From contig NCSJ02000122.1 in NCBI GenBank assembly GCA_002812745.2, positions 55,811-119,810 on the forward strand: a stretch of 64,000 nt of DNA, given 5' to 3'. The notes beneath the pieces were generated by a model. It was not told where the DNA came from and did no database searches. It saw only the letters and a list, made by a program, of their open reading frames with translations. The stretch's first letter is position 1; each line of letters starts with the position of its first letter. Source of the stretch: Scytalidium lignicola (Eukaryota > Ascomycota > Leotiomycetes). A program made the position numbers and the translations under genes. Below, one piece after another: positions 47,129 to 58,233 of the stretch.

Positions 47129-49048
47129 CTCCACTTGGGACTGTGTCCTATAAGAAGGAAATTGGGAAAGAGCGTCTCAATCAGCTTGAATTAAGCCGAA
47201 ACACGTGTTTCCAAGCCGTGATGTCAGCCCTGGACGAAAAGAATATCGACATTTAATCGTGTTATCAGAGAATTGGGGATTTTCTCTCTCAGCCTCATTT
47301 GTTTCGCCAAGCCAATGAGGGGTTGCCGCGACATTATCCAGTAAAGGCACAATGATTGGACAACTTCTGCGTGCACAAAATAATCATATAGCACAGTAAC
47401 TTGGACCCTTTTAGCTCCTAAGTCATTAAATGAGTTGGTTGGAAGCGCCTAAGATGACAAAGCCAAAGTTTGCCGTTGGCAGCTATGCTACAGATGACGC
47501 TATACAGGTTATGACTTTGACCGATGGAAATACCAAATGGGAACAACCGAAGACTTAGTTAGAGAATAAGGCAGATGGGAGGTCGTCTCAGGGGTACTAC
47601 TCATTTTCTATCATTCATCTCCAAACGGTGATGGATTAAGACACAGATTGGATCTGAGACCGAGTACCCCTGCTGTCGCAGGGCAGTCAAAGCAGAAAAA
47701 TTGGCGACGTGGCAGGTCTTGGCAAAGTCTTAATGCGAATATCGGCTGATCGAGTGGCATTATTTGACACTAAATAGATCGTTAACGCAATTAGACTTTA
47801 GTCGGGGCCTTTGGTTGGTTAATGAAAGTCATTTCTAGTTCAAGTATGTATGCTGCGCCCCCTCCACCTGTCAAGTAAACGGTTGGAGGTGGTGCAGTTT
47901 GCTGATAACAATACAGCAATAAGGACTATTGAAGCAGCAAATATAAATCGAGTGAATACTAATATAAGCTCGCAGAAAGTCTTGGGTGGAGGCGCTAAGT
48001 TCTCTTCGCCATTTGCTAGCTCGGATTTGCCAGCACGGACAGTACCTTATCTTCCTGACCAATCCATTGCGCACGATTGCCTTGAATGATCATGTTAAGC
48101 CATGGTCTGGACCCCTGGGGCGCTCATCGCTCGAATGGGAAATAACCTCTTTTCCTGCAGGAATGAGCAGAGCCTCATGGCCGGATCCCTCGGTACCATA
48201 GTATAGTTCCAATTCCGGCCAGGAAGGGGTAAAGGGGCAATATACTAGTTGTGCGGTCACTCTATTATAGCTCTATCTGGGTGAGGCATGGAGAGCTGTT
48301 CAGCAATAATATACAATAAATATGCGTTGCAAAAGATATTACATATCAAATTATATACGTGTAGAGTTCATATATGCTGTACCTCTGCTACGCTCTGACA
48401 TTTCTACCAGACGACAGGATTATAGTTAATGTGTGATCTCGAATAAGTCATGCTCCGGTGGCTATACAAACTATTGAATGAAGCATCCGAATCAAGCCAT
48501 ACGCGACAAATGTAGGCCACGCTTACCGCCTCATCAATGTTACATGCTGCAGTCGACTTTTATATGAATATTTTGTTTAAAGAAAAATCCTCAAGTAGTA
48601 TAAATATTTAACCAACAACAATAAATTCATCGTTTTTCATCACTCAAGTGAATTGGTTAAATATTAATAGAAGGAACAGGCCTAATGCATTCTATTTCAT
48701 AATTGCAAACAATGTAAAGACGCCACATGGTATTTCTGTGTGTTGCATTAAAATGATGGGATAACGCCACATTCCCCCAAAAAAGCAAGAATTCAATAGT
48801 TTCCATTTTTGATTGACACTTACCATCTACCTACTATCCTATTTACCACTAATCGTCAGCCAACCAAGGGGTCTGAGGCTGACGATTGTTGAGTATATAG
48901 TTTTCATTTATAAACTATATAAGCTCCGCTGCAGAGCCTCTTTCGGTTCCATCCTCTATCATACTTACTTTATCACCAAATAAGCTTTTCTTAAATTTCA
49001 CACTTCCTACCCTTAAAAAGTCTCAGAAAATCCTTCCTCGTTTACACG
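47129..49048. other. Divergent spacer, no supported gene
   Basis: About 1.9 kb. A 79-codon frame (47850-48089) and its antisense show no family. TATATAAGC-type boxes near 48895-48930 and a CT-rich leader precede the ATG at 49049. Confidence 0.5.
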
Positions 49049-50481
49049 ATGAAGGTGCTTTATCTCAGCCCAGTCGCGATCTTGGCTTCTTTTGCTGCTG
49101 CTGCGGCTTTGGATGTTCGGAATGTGGCAAACAACAATTGTGATACGAAACCCATCAGCATTTGTGTACCCAAGTTTCTAATATAAAGTAGGACGAGCTG
49201 TTGCTGGTACTGCAAAGGGTCCTGCCTTTCACGCATCTGTTTTGGCGGATTGTTCCAGAAATGTTATAACACCAGTAACACTCTTCATCACGCCAACTCC
49301 ATCGTATGTCTGCCATTTTCATGTTATGATGTATCACTTACGATGATGCTAGGACAATTTTTGAAACTTCTACCGTTCAAACTATTGTATATAGCACTGA
49401 TGATGTGCCATTTTCGGCTCCACCAGGCACCAAGCCAACTGAAGTGGCCGAATATATAGTTACTTCGGCTCCACCAGTCGCCATGCCGACTGAAGTGGTC
49501 GAATATATAGTTACATTTACGACAGTTACTTCAACGATTGATGACACCACTGACACTCTGACTATAACCTTATTTACAGAGACTGTCACAGCGTTCACTA
49601 CTATCACATCTTTCAATACCGACTACCAAACCGAGTACTACGGAACTGCTGCGCCTTCCTCCCTTCCGGTAGCAAAACGGGATATCAAGATGCGGGACTC
49701 TACTCCTACTATACCGGCGTATGCGTCTGCATGCACCAATTTTGCTGAATATGCGGCGGCATGCTCCATTGCAGGCGCTGCACCCGGAACAACAACAATT
49801 TACAGCACTCTCCCAGGTGGTGATACAGTTACATCGACGGTAGAAATAACAACAACATCTACACAAGTAGATACCATAACAACTGTATCAACAGAGACTA
49901 TTTTTACGACAATAGTTGACACCGTATTAACAACTGCTACAATCAACACTGTAACAGAGTACCTTTACCCCACCGTGACCAGCTCTGTCACAGTGGTTCA
50001 GGATACGGCTATCCCGACAGCTGTACCGATACCAAATTCCTACATCTCCATGGTGCCTTCGTCTGGGAACGGGCCAACTATATACGTGCAAATTTTGCCT
50101 GGGACTGAGTACGGTTTGTTTATCGGTGTCTCTGATATAGACTCTGCAACAGAATTCACAGTAACATCTAGCAACCAACTTGTTACCGTTACTGACCCAT
50201 CAGGCCTCATCGCAACTGGCTGGGGGAAGAGCGTTGACGAAGATATCATTGCGGCAATGAGTCCTTCAGCTTACAGCCTCAATGTTGACGATGGACCAGC
50301 ACCTATGAACTGTACCATTGATTCGGAGGGTGAACTTTACTTACCATTTGATGCAGATGGTGTTTGGTATTATAATATTACTTTACAAGCGTCTGGAGGG
50401 TTGGAGGAAGGCTTTTTCCTTTACAGCGAGGTTGGATATGGAGGACATCCAAATTACAGAGCTTTTATAATACCTATATAA
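49049..50481 (+). CDS. Thr/Ser-rich secreted or cell-surface protein
   Basis: 444-aa protein from join(49049..49139, 49189..49303, 49353..50481). Exon 1 encodes a signal peptide (MKVLYLSPVAILASFAAAAAL). Exon 2 gives RAVAGTAKGPAFHASVLADCS, close to the RAVTGTxxGPAF..ADC start seen in many fungal surface proteins. Exon 3 opens with a duplicated segment (SAPPGTKPTEVAEYIVT / SAPPVAMPTEVVEYIVT), then long Thr/Val-rich tracts likely O-glycosylated. A KRD site (about 147) could be a Kex2-type cleavage point. The C-terminal 180 residues are a globular domain with no Thr bias and no GPI signal. Intron 1 has an alternative acceptor (AG at 49190-49191) that would create a stop, so AG at 49187-49188 was chosen. 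Role unknown; wall-associated or secreted. Confidence 0.72.
49418..49520 (+). repeat. 51-bp direct tandem duplication inside the Thr-rich gene
   Basis: Two adjacent copies of a unit starting TCGGCTCCACCAG and ending CCGAATATATAGTTAC (first about 49418-49468, second about 49469-49519), differing at a few positions. The duplication is in frame and encodes two 17-residue units. Confidence 0.8.
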
Positions 50482-51478
50482 CGTTATATAGCGTTATTAT
50501 TTTTGTACTAAATTAGTTTAGGGTTATAATTTTTGCTTCTAGGTGATTGAGTTAAACGAACTTAATTTAAACTTTAAACTTGGCATTATCTATTTCTAGA
50601 TCTCTTAAACTCTAGCTTGGCATGCAATCTCGATCGACTCTAGAACGGGGCCTGAGGCACGGTCCGTACCAGCAGCCTTCCCCTGAACACCTCGCAAGAC
50701 TCACCAGTCGCCAACTCAAAATTATAGAGTCACGAGGAAATCACGCAGAGATGCTGCACTGCCACTGTCAGGCTCTGTGCCATGCTCTCATCGTCTAACT
50801 AGGCACCCTCATGAGCGTCCTAATCTGTACAGTCAACAGCTCGTCCCTTGTCTGATCAGCGGTTAGAGTTGATTGGGTACTTACGTCCAGAGGTACGGAG
50901 TACTTCGCGAAAACTTCCAAGTGATCATCCTGGTTGGAAATCGTAACCATTTTCCCCAAATCAAATGATAGAAGTTTTGCTGGTCTCTCCAATCAAATAT
51001 TAAGAACCCCTGTCGGGCATACCGGTACGCCTCCTGAGGCTCCTCAATTGGCACGTGCTTGGCTCATCGTCTCTGTTGAACAGGCTACGGCTACTGTTAT
51101 CATTGGTACGTACGCGAACAGTATGAATTTCAACTATCAAAAACAACTAGCTAATAACAGCTACAGCTGGGGAAATACACCCATATCATATACGCACCTG
51201 TAAACGTACGTTTCATGTGAAAATGTCTCACAGGTATGATAATTGCCCCGACTCCGACTCTATGACTTCATATGGCTTTTGCCATGGCTTGTCACGTGAG
51301 TGTATCAAATACCTGAGGCTACAACACCAACGAAGTGCCTGAGGCCGAGAATTATACACGTGTCGCCGAGGATTCGGTAATCGATCATAGGCCTCTCGCG
51401 TTTCGCGACAAACAGCCATCAATGAACACAATACATTCAGTTGTTCACAACAGCCTCCAAATTCGTTGTTAGCCATCA
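50482..51478. other. Spacer, no supported gene
   Basis: Contains only short ORFs without features. The final part is the upstream region of the gene at 51479. Confidence 0.5.
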
Positions 51479-52960
51479 ATGGCAGATCCTCTGTCTATTA
51501 CAGCCAGCGTTATTGGTATTGCAACATTTGCATTCCACGAATCGAAAAGGGTGTACGAGTTGATAGACACAATACAAGGAGCATCTCATGAGATTACAGC
51601 CATATCGAGAGATTTAAAGGCTATCAATGCAGTCATGCACACTCTCATAGAGACCATCAGTGGCGAAGATTCGCCTTCGCTAGTTGAGCTGAGTCGTGTT
51701 GTCAAAGTACCCTTGAGTAACTGTATTGCAATGTTTGAAGAATTAAGTGCGGCATTACCAAGTGAATTCACGGGCACTAGATCGCCTCATCTGATTAAGA
51801 AGATCAGGGGGAAGGTCTCTTGGGCCTTGAAGAAAGAGAAAATTAAGGCATTGCAAAATATGCTTTTGACATACAAATGCTCTTTAGACATTGCAATTGG
51901 AGCTGCACAAATGTAAGTCGGGTATGGTAATGTCTTGATGTTTGTAAGCTTATATTGTAGTGTGCATCTCAAGCACGATAAGCTACAGCTGCAGGGTGTT
52001 GCAGAAGGAATCGAAAGAATTGAGGCAATGGTCGTCGTATCGCAACAAACAATTTCCAGGCAAGAGGTAAAGACTCAAGTAGCTGAAAAAACCGAAGAGC
52101 TAGGCAAAAGGATGATCGAACTGAACAACCTTCAGCTAGACTCACAGCAACCATTAGACGCCGAGGACTCCCAAAAGAGAAACCCTGATGCCATTGAAGC
52201 ATTGGGAAGGGTCATTGTCTACGCAGAATCTGTAATTGCCTCTTCAATCTCTTCATCACCACCATCGCCCAATATCCTCCCTTCCGATGAAGTCGCACCT
52301 ACTCTTCCATTAGAAGGCAGTTCTATTGGCACTCTCAAACCTCTTCTACCTTCGGAAATTTCATTGAAATTTACAAAATACCTTAAATATCCTAGGGATG
52401 TACAAGAGATTGACCGTAGGCTCCTTCAACTTATAAGAAGAGGCCCGAAGTTCGAGTATAAGTCTGGCTCCATCTACATGCTCAGAAGCCCTGCTATTCT
52501 TAAATACATTAAATTAGGAGTTACTACCAAACACCCCGAAGAAAGGCTGTGGCAACACTCAAAACTTCACAAATTTGAGTTAAATCTAGTATCCATGCCT
52601 GAAGGTCGAGACATTAAATTGTTCAGATTTGTGGAGGCTCTGGTTTTCACTGAGCTTTCTAATACAAGGATGAAGATGGCATGCCATTGTGGTTCTGAGC
52701 ACTTCGAATGGTTCAAAATTACAGCTCGTGACGTTCGGATGGTAGTCAAGCGTTGGCGCTGGTGGTTGGAAGAATGCGATCCTTACCAGTCATCTGGGGG
52801 CCTTCAAACGTTCTGGATGAAGGCAACTTTGATTAGTCCGCCTCCGACTGATAACTTGCCATGGAACTTCAAAGACTACAATGATCGTTGGATGGCATGG
52901 CTAACCCATGAAAATACCAAGAGATTGTCAGAATGTAAACCAGAGGCCGTTGATGCATAA
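51479..52960 (+). CDS. NLR-type N-terminal domain fused to a GIY-YIG (T5orf172-like) domain
   Basis: 477-aa protein from join(51479..51912, 51961..52960), GTAAGT..TAG intron, phases correct. Residues 1 to about 150 (MADPLSITASVIGIATFAF... to the helix before ALQNMLLTYKCSLDIAIG) match the helical N-terminal domain found at the front of fungal STAND proteins (PF17111-like). A coiled region and a Ser/Pro linker follow. Residues about 313-400 form a GIY-YIG-like domain of the T5orf172/MUG113 kind: SGSIYMLRS (first Tyr near 316), YIKLGVTT (about 327-334), ERLWQH (Arg near 340), a central Glu in RFVEALVF (about 370) and the closing HFEWFKI (about 392-398). All key positions (Tyr, Tyr, Arg, Glu) are present, so nuclease activity is plausible. 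There is no NACHT or NB-ARC core. The N-terminal domain could be a signalling or membrane-acting module controlling a nuclease. That is inference. Confidence 0.82.
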
Positions 52961-53095
52961 AAAAAGTGTAGAAGGAATAAAGCAATACTACTATATTTAT
53001 ATGATACAATATAACACAAGTTACCCCCCTAGCCAGATAGCCCTGACCCTAAGTAGTTACTAAACCATCCAATCATTGGCCAAATTGGGGCGTTT
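52961..53095. other. Short 3' flank
   Basis: 3' side of the GIY-YIG gene, ending at the target-site duplication of the adjacent element. Confidence 0.5.
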
Positions 53096-53512
53096 GTCTC
53101 TATCAGTGTGTGTNAAAAAAAACTCAAAAACTCAATTTAACTTAAATTTAATTGAGTCGAGTTGAGTTGAGTTTGAGTTGAACTCAACTCGACTCAAACA
53201 ACTCAACGTATAATTTTATACAGTTTTGTATAAGTTTATGCAATTTTATACAGAGCACAAAATAAATGACAAAATAGGTGATGGCGAAATGATTAGTAAT
53301 CATGTTAGTTCAGCTAGTAAAATCAACTATATTATTGGTGTATCTTTATTACTAATCAAATACTAATCTTAAATAGGAATAGTGTTGAGTCAACTTAATT
53401 TAACTTAAGTTGAATTGAGTTGAGTTTGAGTTGTATAGTATAATGGTTGAGTTGAGTAGAGTACACCTTAAAACTCAACTCAACTCAACTCATTATACAC
53501 ACTTGTCTCTAT
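53096..53512. mobile_element. hAT-like MITE with 8-bp TSD and TTGAG subterminal repeats
   Basis: The octamer GTCTCTAT occurs at 53096-53103 and 53505-53512, bracketing a 401-bp segment (53104-53504). Its ends are near-inverted: CAGTGTGTGT on the left and AAGTGTGTAT (reverse strand) on the right, matching at 8 of 10. Both subterminal regions hold many TTGAG/CTCAA pentamers in both orientations (53120-53210 and 53375-53492). An 8-bp duplication, a CAGTG-type terminus and clustered short subterminal motifs are hAT hallmarks. There is no transposase frame, so it is non-autonomous. The N at 53114 lies inside the left end. Confidence 0.75.
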
Positions 53513-54813
53513 TGATTTGCCTTATACTTCTTTCTGCCCTTGTGACTCGGTCTCATGTTGTGTTGACATTCAGAATATTAACTTGCTCCTTCTTCCAGGT
53601 TATATTCTCTTTACTACACTTGTTCCAAAGTCTTTCTTCCTTTCGACAGTTAATCCTTTCAATAACTCACNTTTTGTCAAACGTACCAGTTCTTCACTAG
53701 TTAATATGTTTACAATTTTAAAACCTAGGAATCCTTGTTCTCTGTGCTGCAAAAAGGTTGAACTACATTTAATCGCCTAGGACCCCATCTGTTCGTAAAG
53801 TAGAACTAAAAACCTGACTATTATCAGATTACGGAAAACCGCTACAATAGCCTCATAGACATTTCTGGCAGCATGACTTGAATTGTGCCACCCACAACCA
53901 GCCCGCCTAGTATTTATCCTAGCTGAATAATACCTGTTATTAGAATTAGACCTGCTATTTCAACGACCCCTTCCTGCATCACTCTATACTAGCGCTGCGG
54001 TTGCTGCTATTAGGATCAAAAGCCTGAGCTTTTCAGGGCATATCCGCTTGCTATAACTTAGGGCACAATTGCGAACGTGATATTAAATGCTGCAAAGTTC
54101 TTGACGCTATGAAAGATCACCATGACAGCATTAGTCCTCGCCTCATATATGTCCAGTAAATAAGCAAAGGAAATGTTATTTGCAATCATAAAACCAAACT
54201 TCACTAATGAGTATTAGTATAAATCTCCAGTAATTGCACCAATAAAATAACTTACTAAATAAAGAACTAATAAGAGGAAAAGCTCAATGTGTTTTGGCCT
54301 GTACACATAATCCATAAATCAATGCTCTAACTGCGTATATAATTCTAGTATTGATCAACAACAATAATACTATTATAAATCATTATTAATAAATTTCAAT
54401 TCATTATCTTCTTTATTAACCTCTTTTATATTATGTGATTTAATATTGTGAAAGATTTTGGTCATGTGCTTTTCGGTTATAAATCATGTGATTTTACTCT
54501 ACCCAATTCTTGCAACGGCCTTGGCCGTTAAAGAAAGCTCGTTTTGAATCCTGAGAAGCAAAAGTATGCTCGCAGCGAGCACCTTGATTTGTAAGACTAC
54601 ACCTCAAAGTGGTTGCGTTCGAAGTATTATACTTTAACGTACTAAATGAGGATGTGCTGTATTTATACTACAGGCCGGAATAGTCCTAATTGTAGTACTG
54701 CAATTGGGACTTCGGACTAATATTTGCGTATATAGATTTCGCTTCTTCTTAGTCGATCTGTCGAACTACGTAATAGTGCTCCTCTTGGCCCTTGTGTTCT
54801 GTGCAGCTACTCT
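53513..54813. other. AT-rich spacer containing a dispersed repeat
   Basis: No gene is supported. It contains one copy of the dispersed repeat (53936-54041) and an isolated N at 53671. Reverse-strand frames near 53790-53930 look like degraded coding sequence but are too short to assign. Confidence 0.45.
53936..54041. repeat. Dispersed repeat, copy 1
   Basis: About 106 bp from GTTATTAGAATTAGACC to GCTTTTCAGGGCAT, matched by 57594-57709. Similarity stops abruptly at both ends. No terminal inverted repeat is seen. Most differences are C/T transitions. Confidence 0.85.
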
Positions 54814-56132
54814 CTATTTGTCCGTCGTACCCTTATCATTCAAGTTGAGTGATCGGATTGTAACTCCTGCCCCATATCGGTGCTGAAACTGTGAGTCCGT
54901 TCTTATTGGCTGTTTTGTAACACTCTCTGTTATGGTGAGACTGCGATCCCGCGAGAGCTGCTGGAGAGATTCATCAGACATCTGCCCCAGCCACTGGAAT
55001 GATCTAGCTCCAGCAGAGACGCGCTTAGCTGAAACCAAGTCCCCAAAGGTTGAGATGATCACTTGCTGGCCATCATCAGTCATAGATACGTCTTCGAAGT
55101 CGTTGATTCGCTGATTGTGTACTTGTACAGTGGCTTCGGAGCAGATGGCTAAACACTGTTTTACGCTCTCCAATTCTTCTTTCATTCTGTCGAGCTCAGC
55201 CACCTGTTCGTCCGACTGTTTGAGCGGTTGCGATGAGAACTCTTTCAGTCGATTGTTGACATTCTGGAGGTGGTTTTCGAGCTGGTTGGTTGCAGTAGAA
55301 AGCCTCTCTTTGCACGCATTGAAGGTATCGACTGTAGTTTGCCGTGCGTAGAGAAGCCCTCCAAGGGTGATAATCGGTTTTTGATAACTAGCTAACGGTG
55401 ATGAGATATTCTTGGTTGCATCAGGATGGACCTGATTTATGTATGTAGCGACCTGGGCGCAGATATCGAGGCATTGTTGCGTGCTGTCTCTCTCCTCTTG
55501 CACTTGCTGTCTCTCGGCCGCATCTCCACCCGAAATTGTCTCGCCCTGTAAAGAAAGGCTCTGTAGTTTCTTGTCGATCTCTTGTAGGTGATCTTCGAGG
55601 TCGGCTGTCGTATTCTCGATGACTCCTTTATATTCCTTGAGAACGCTAGCGGTGATGACGGACTTGCGACTATATGATGACGTATTAGTTCTGTCTCCAA
55701 AGCTGCACGTCAAACTTACATGTTTGCGTTACCCAGTGCAATCATAATGGTAGATTTATACCCTGCCAGCATGTTTTTAAATCCAACTATGCCATCACCC
55801 ATGTACTTTAACTTCGCCCAGTCCCTGAAACTTGTTCTAGATCCACTGGAATGCGCTGCACATGTGACAATTACCGCTTCGAATTCCTTGCATGCCTTAC
55901 CACATCGGAGAAGAGGGAGTTTTAGCGTTGCAAGGTCGACATCCGTGCTGGCGACAGTCTCTTGAACAGATTGTAAGACCTCACTAAGAGCCTCGAGCTC
56001 TTCCCTAAGCTCACGCACAGCCCTTTGATTGTTCTGAAAGCTTTCGACCAGCTGGTAGAGCTGTCTACTGGACTGAAAGGCAAATACTGCCAATGCCAGT
56101 AGCCCAGAAGCTACGCCAATCGGTTCTGCCAT
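54814..56132 (-). CDS. Fungal STAND-type N-terminal-domain protein with duplicated coiled module
   Basis: 422-aa protein from complement(join(54814..55669, 55720..56132)), GTAAGT..TAG intron, phases correct. The first 138 residues (MAEPIGVASGLLALAVFAFQ, then QLYQLVESFQNNQRAVRELREEL) are the helical PF17111-like domain seen at the N-terminus of fungal NLRs and in many stand-alone proteins. Two similar modules of about 90 residues follow. Each has a leucine-rich coiled stretch and then a QCL-x-IC motif (STQQCLDICAQ and SVKQCLAICSE). The end (FGDLVSAKRVSAGARSFQWLGQMSDESLQQLS) is also typical of this group. There is no nucleotide-binding or effector domain. ATG 56132 was chosen because the same frame upstream offers only TTG. 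The role is unknown, possibly as a decoy or adaptor in NLR signalling (inference). Confidence 0.82.
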
Positions 56133-58233
56133 TCGATCGAGGGAAATGGATAGAGCCCCGAAATTATATATACTAGAAGACAATGGTTGGTAGGAGCAAG
56201 AGATGGTAATGCTAATGATGTGCGCGAGGTGGGGTGTTTCTTATCGTCCATCATCTCGATGCGCAACGCGTGGAAGCGGCCCTTTCCGCTTCGGGGCGTC
56301 CGGCGGCTATTCCTTTAATGAAATGGTTGGCAGAATCACATTCAACATCTTTTTTTAGTAATANTTTTTTTTACAATCATACTCTTTATTCGACCTCCTA
56401 ATATAGGCGTCTGTAGAGACTCCTCGAGCTACAGTACACAGTATCCTACACTAATATTCCTGTCCTTTATTCGCATTCTGCCAGCGGTAGGGAAATCAAC
56501 AGTAAAAGGGCAAAGGACAGAACCTTACTCAAAAGTTATAGCCTAAGCCACCTAAATTCTTATACACTTATCATTTCATAGTTTAGTTTACTGTCTTCTT
56601 GTATTGTGCTCTATTCCAATTATAGCTTTTCATAAGGTCTATCCCTTGCTATGATGTCTGTTTTTAATAAGGTTTAATTTGATTATTCCTCATCTTACTA
56701 TGAGGATACTTGTTGATATGTTTAATTTCTTAGCTAACTCAGTATGCTTGTTGATAGTTATTTTTTTTTTCGAGTTGTGGTTTATCATTGTAATCAGCCT
56801 TACAGACTATAAATAATTGTCAGGCAGGAAAGTAGGTTTACCATGTCCATTTTCCGTCGTAGTAGGGTACAGCATACATACATCTTAAAAGGGAAAGACC
56901 AAACCCTTTTGCGATAGTAATACTATAGTTATCCCTATCTATAGTGTTTCGGGAGGTTCGGAAGGATGATTTTCGACGCGCCAACGCGCCGCCGACAGAG
57001 AAATAAGTATCGCTGAATGAATGAATCAATCTTGGCTCTACAGACAAAGCTATAGGTTCATAGCCCTCACCGCGTACAGGTGTTGAGTCTCGAGGGCCCA
57101 CATTCAACTATCGAGTACCAACTAACCCGCATGCTTATAGCAATCCTCGATTTTCAACCCGAAGTTAAAGACTTGAGCAGTATTTGCCAGATGATTTGCC
57201 AAGGTTATGGTAAAGGAGGCGCTTGGATTTTTTATATAGCAATGCTTGATTATGTGCGAGCCAAGCCAGTTTCCTCTTGAAAGACCAGGATTTGTATTGT
57301 CTAGCCCGTATTACGAGTTTACTCGCGACTAGAGAGAGGTCCAAAATGGGCACTCAAATCAGCCCTCGAACTTTCTAAATTTACCCAGCGTTGGTAGCAG
57401 TCGCAGCCGAGGAGTCGAAATATGTCCCCGGGTTCACTAGACCAGAACTTGTTCATCATTACTCACCTGCTTCCTACCTTAGGCCCACTGTTACTTACTT
57501 TACTCACCCAATTTTGCCGATAAAGCAGCCCTGCTCACCTTTCCGAACAGGAACGGATTTCTTTCGCGTTAGAATTGACGTGTGATAACCATGTGTTATT
57601 AGAATTAGACCTGCTATTTCAACGACTCCTTCCTGTATCACTCTATACTAGCGCTGCTGTTGCTGCTGTTGCTGCTATTAGAATCTAAAGTCTGTGCTTT
57701 TCAGGGCATCACAACCACCAATGTGAATTTAATTAGGAGTCAACCATTTATAGTGTTCTACTAATACATAAACTTCGTACTCTTGCTTATCAATTAACTT
57801 ATTGATTCATTTTGTGGTATTTTTATCTTATTTTTCTAGCACAACTATCTCATTTCATTTTTCACTTGTAAATTATTTCTACTTTCAGTAAAGCAATTAC
57901 TTGAAAAATCTTTAATAGTTTTCAATGAGATTTATATCAAGACTTATAGAAATAAAGTATTAAAATAATATTATATTTCGTTGAATATTAAAATAGGCAA
58001 ACATTTGGTAGGTTCGTAAGGCGGAATGATTTTGTCCGATTTTGGAGGCCTGGGCGTTACTGCCTGAGGCCCGGATATTACATCAACCTTCAACACAGCT
58101 TCATCCATCAAGTAATTTATCTCAAAATAGGTTTCGAAAATATAAACTCAATACCACCAATCGGATAGACCTTTCACTACCTACGATACATTTGGGCTTA
58201 CTTTGCCCTTACTAAAGCCATTCCTCCTACTCT
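56133..58233. other. AT-rich spacer containing the second dispersed repeat
   Basis: About 2.1 kb. Several 60-90-codon frames (56838-57353, both strands) contradict each other and show no family. An isolated N lies at 56364. The repeat copy is at 57594-57709. The last 150 bp are the promoter of the Zn2Cys6 gene. Confidence 0.5.
57594..57709. repeat. Dispersed repeat, copy 2, with an expanded TGCTGT tract
   Basis: Same orientation and boundaries as 53936-54041, but longer because of an extra TGCTGTTGC unit. C-to-T differences relative to copy 1 (CGACTCC for CGACCCC, TGTATC for TGCATC) suggest decay by deamination or RIP. Confidence 0.85.

Noticed and set aside
53116..53210. TTGAG/CTCAA tract considered as a telomere-like or simple minisatellite array
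   Set aside because: The pentamer is not a fungal telomere repeat, it occurs in both orientations, and the flanking 8-bp duplication explains it better as a hAT-like MITE.
56838..57353. Frames of 60-90 codons considered as transposase remains
   Set aside because: Frames on opposite strands overlap and no motif of a transposase family could be seen.
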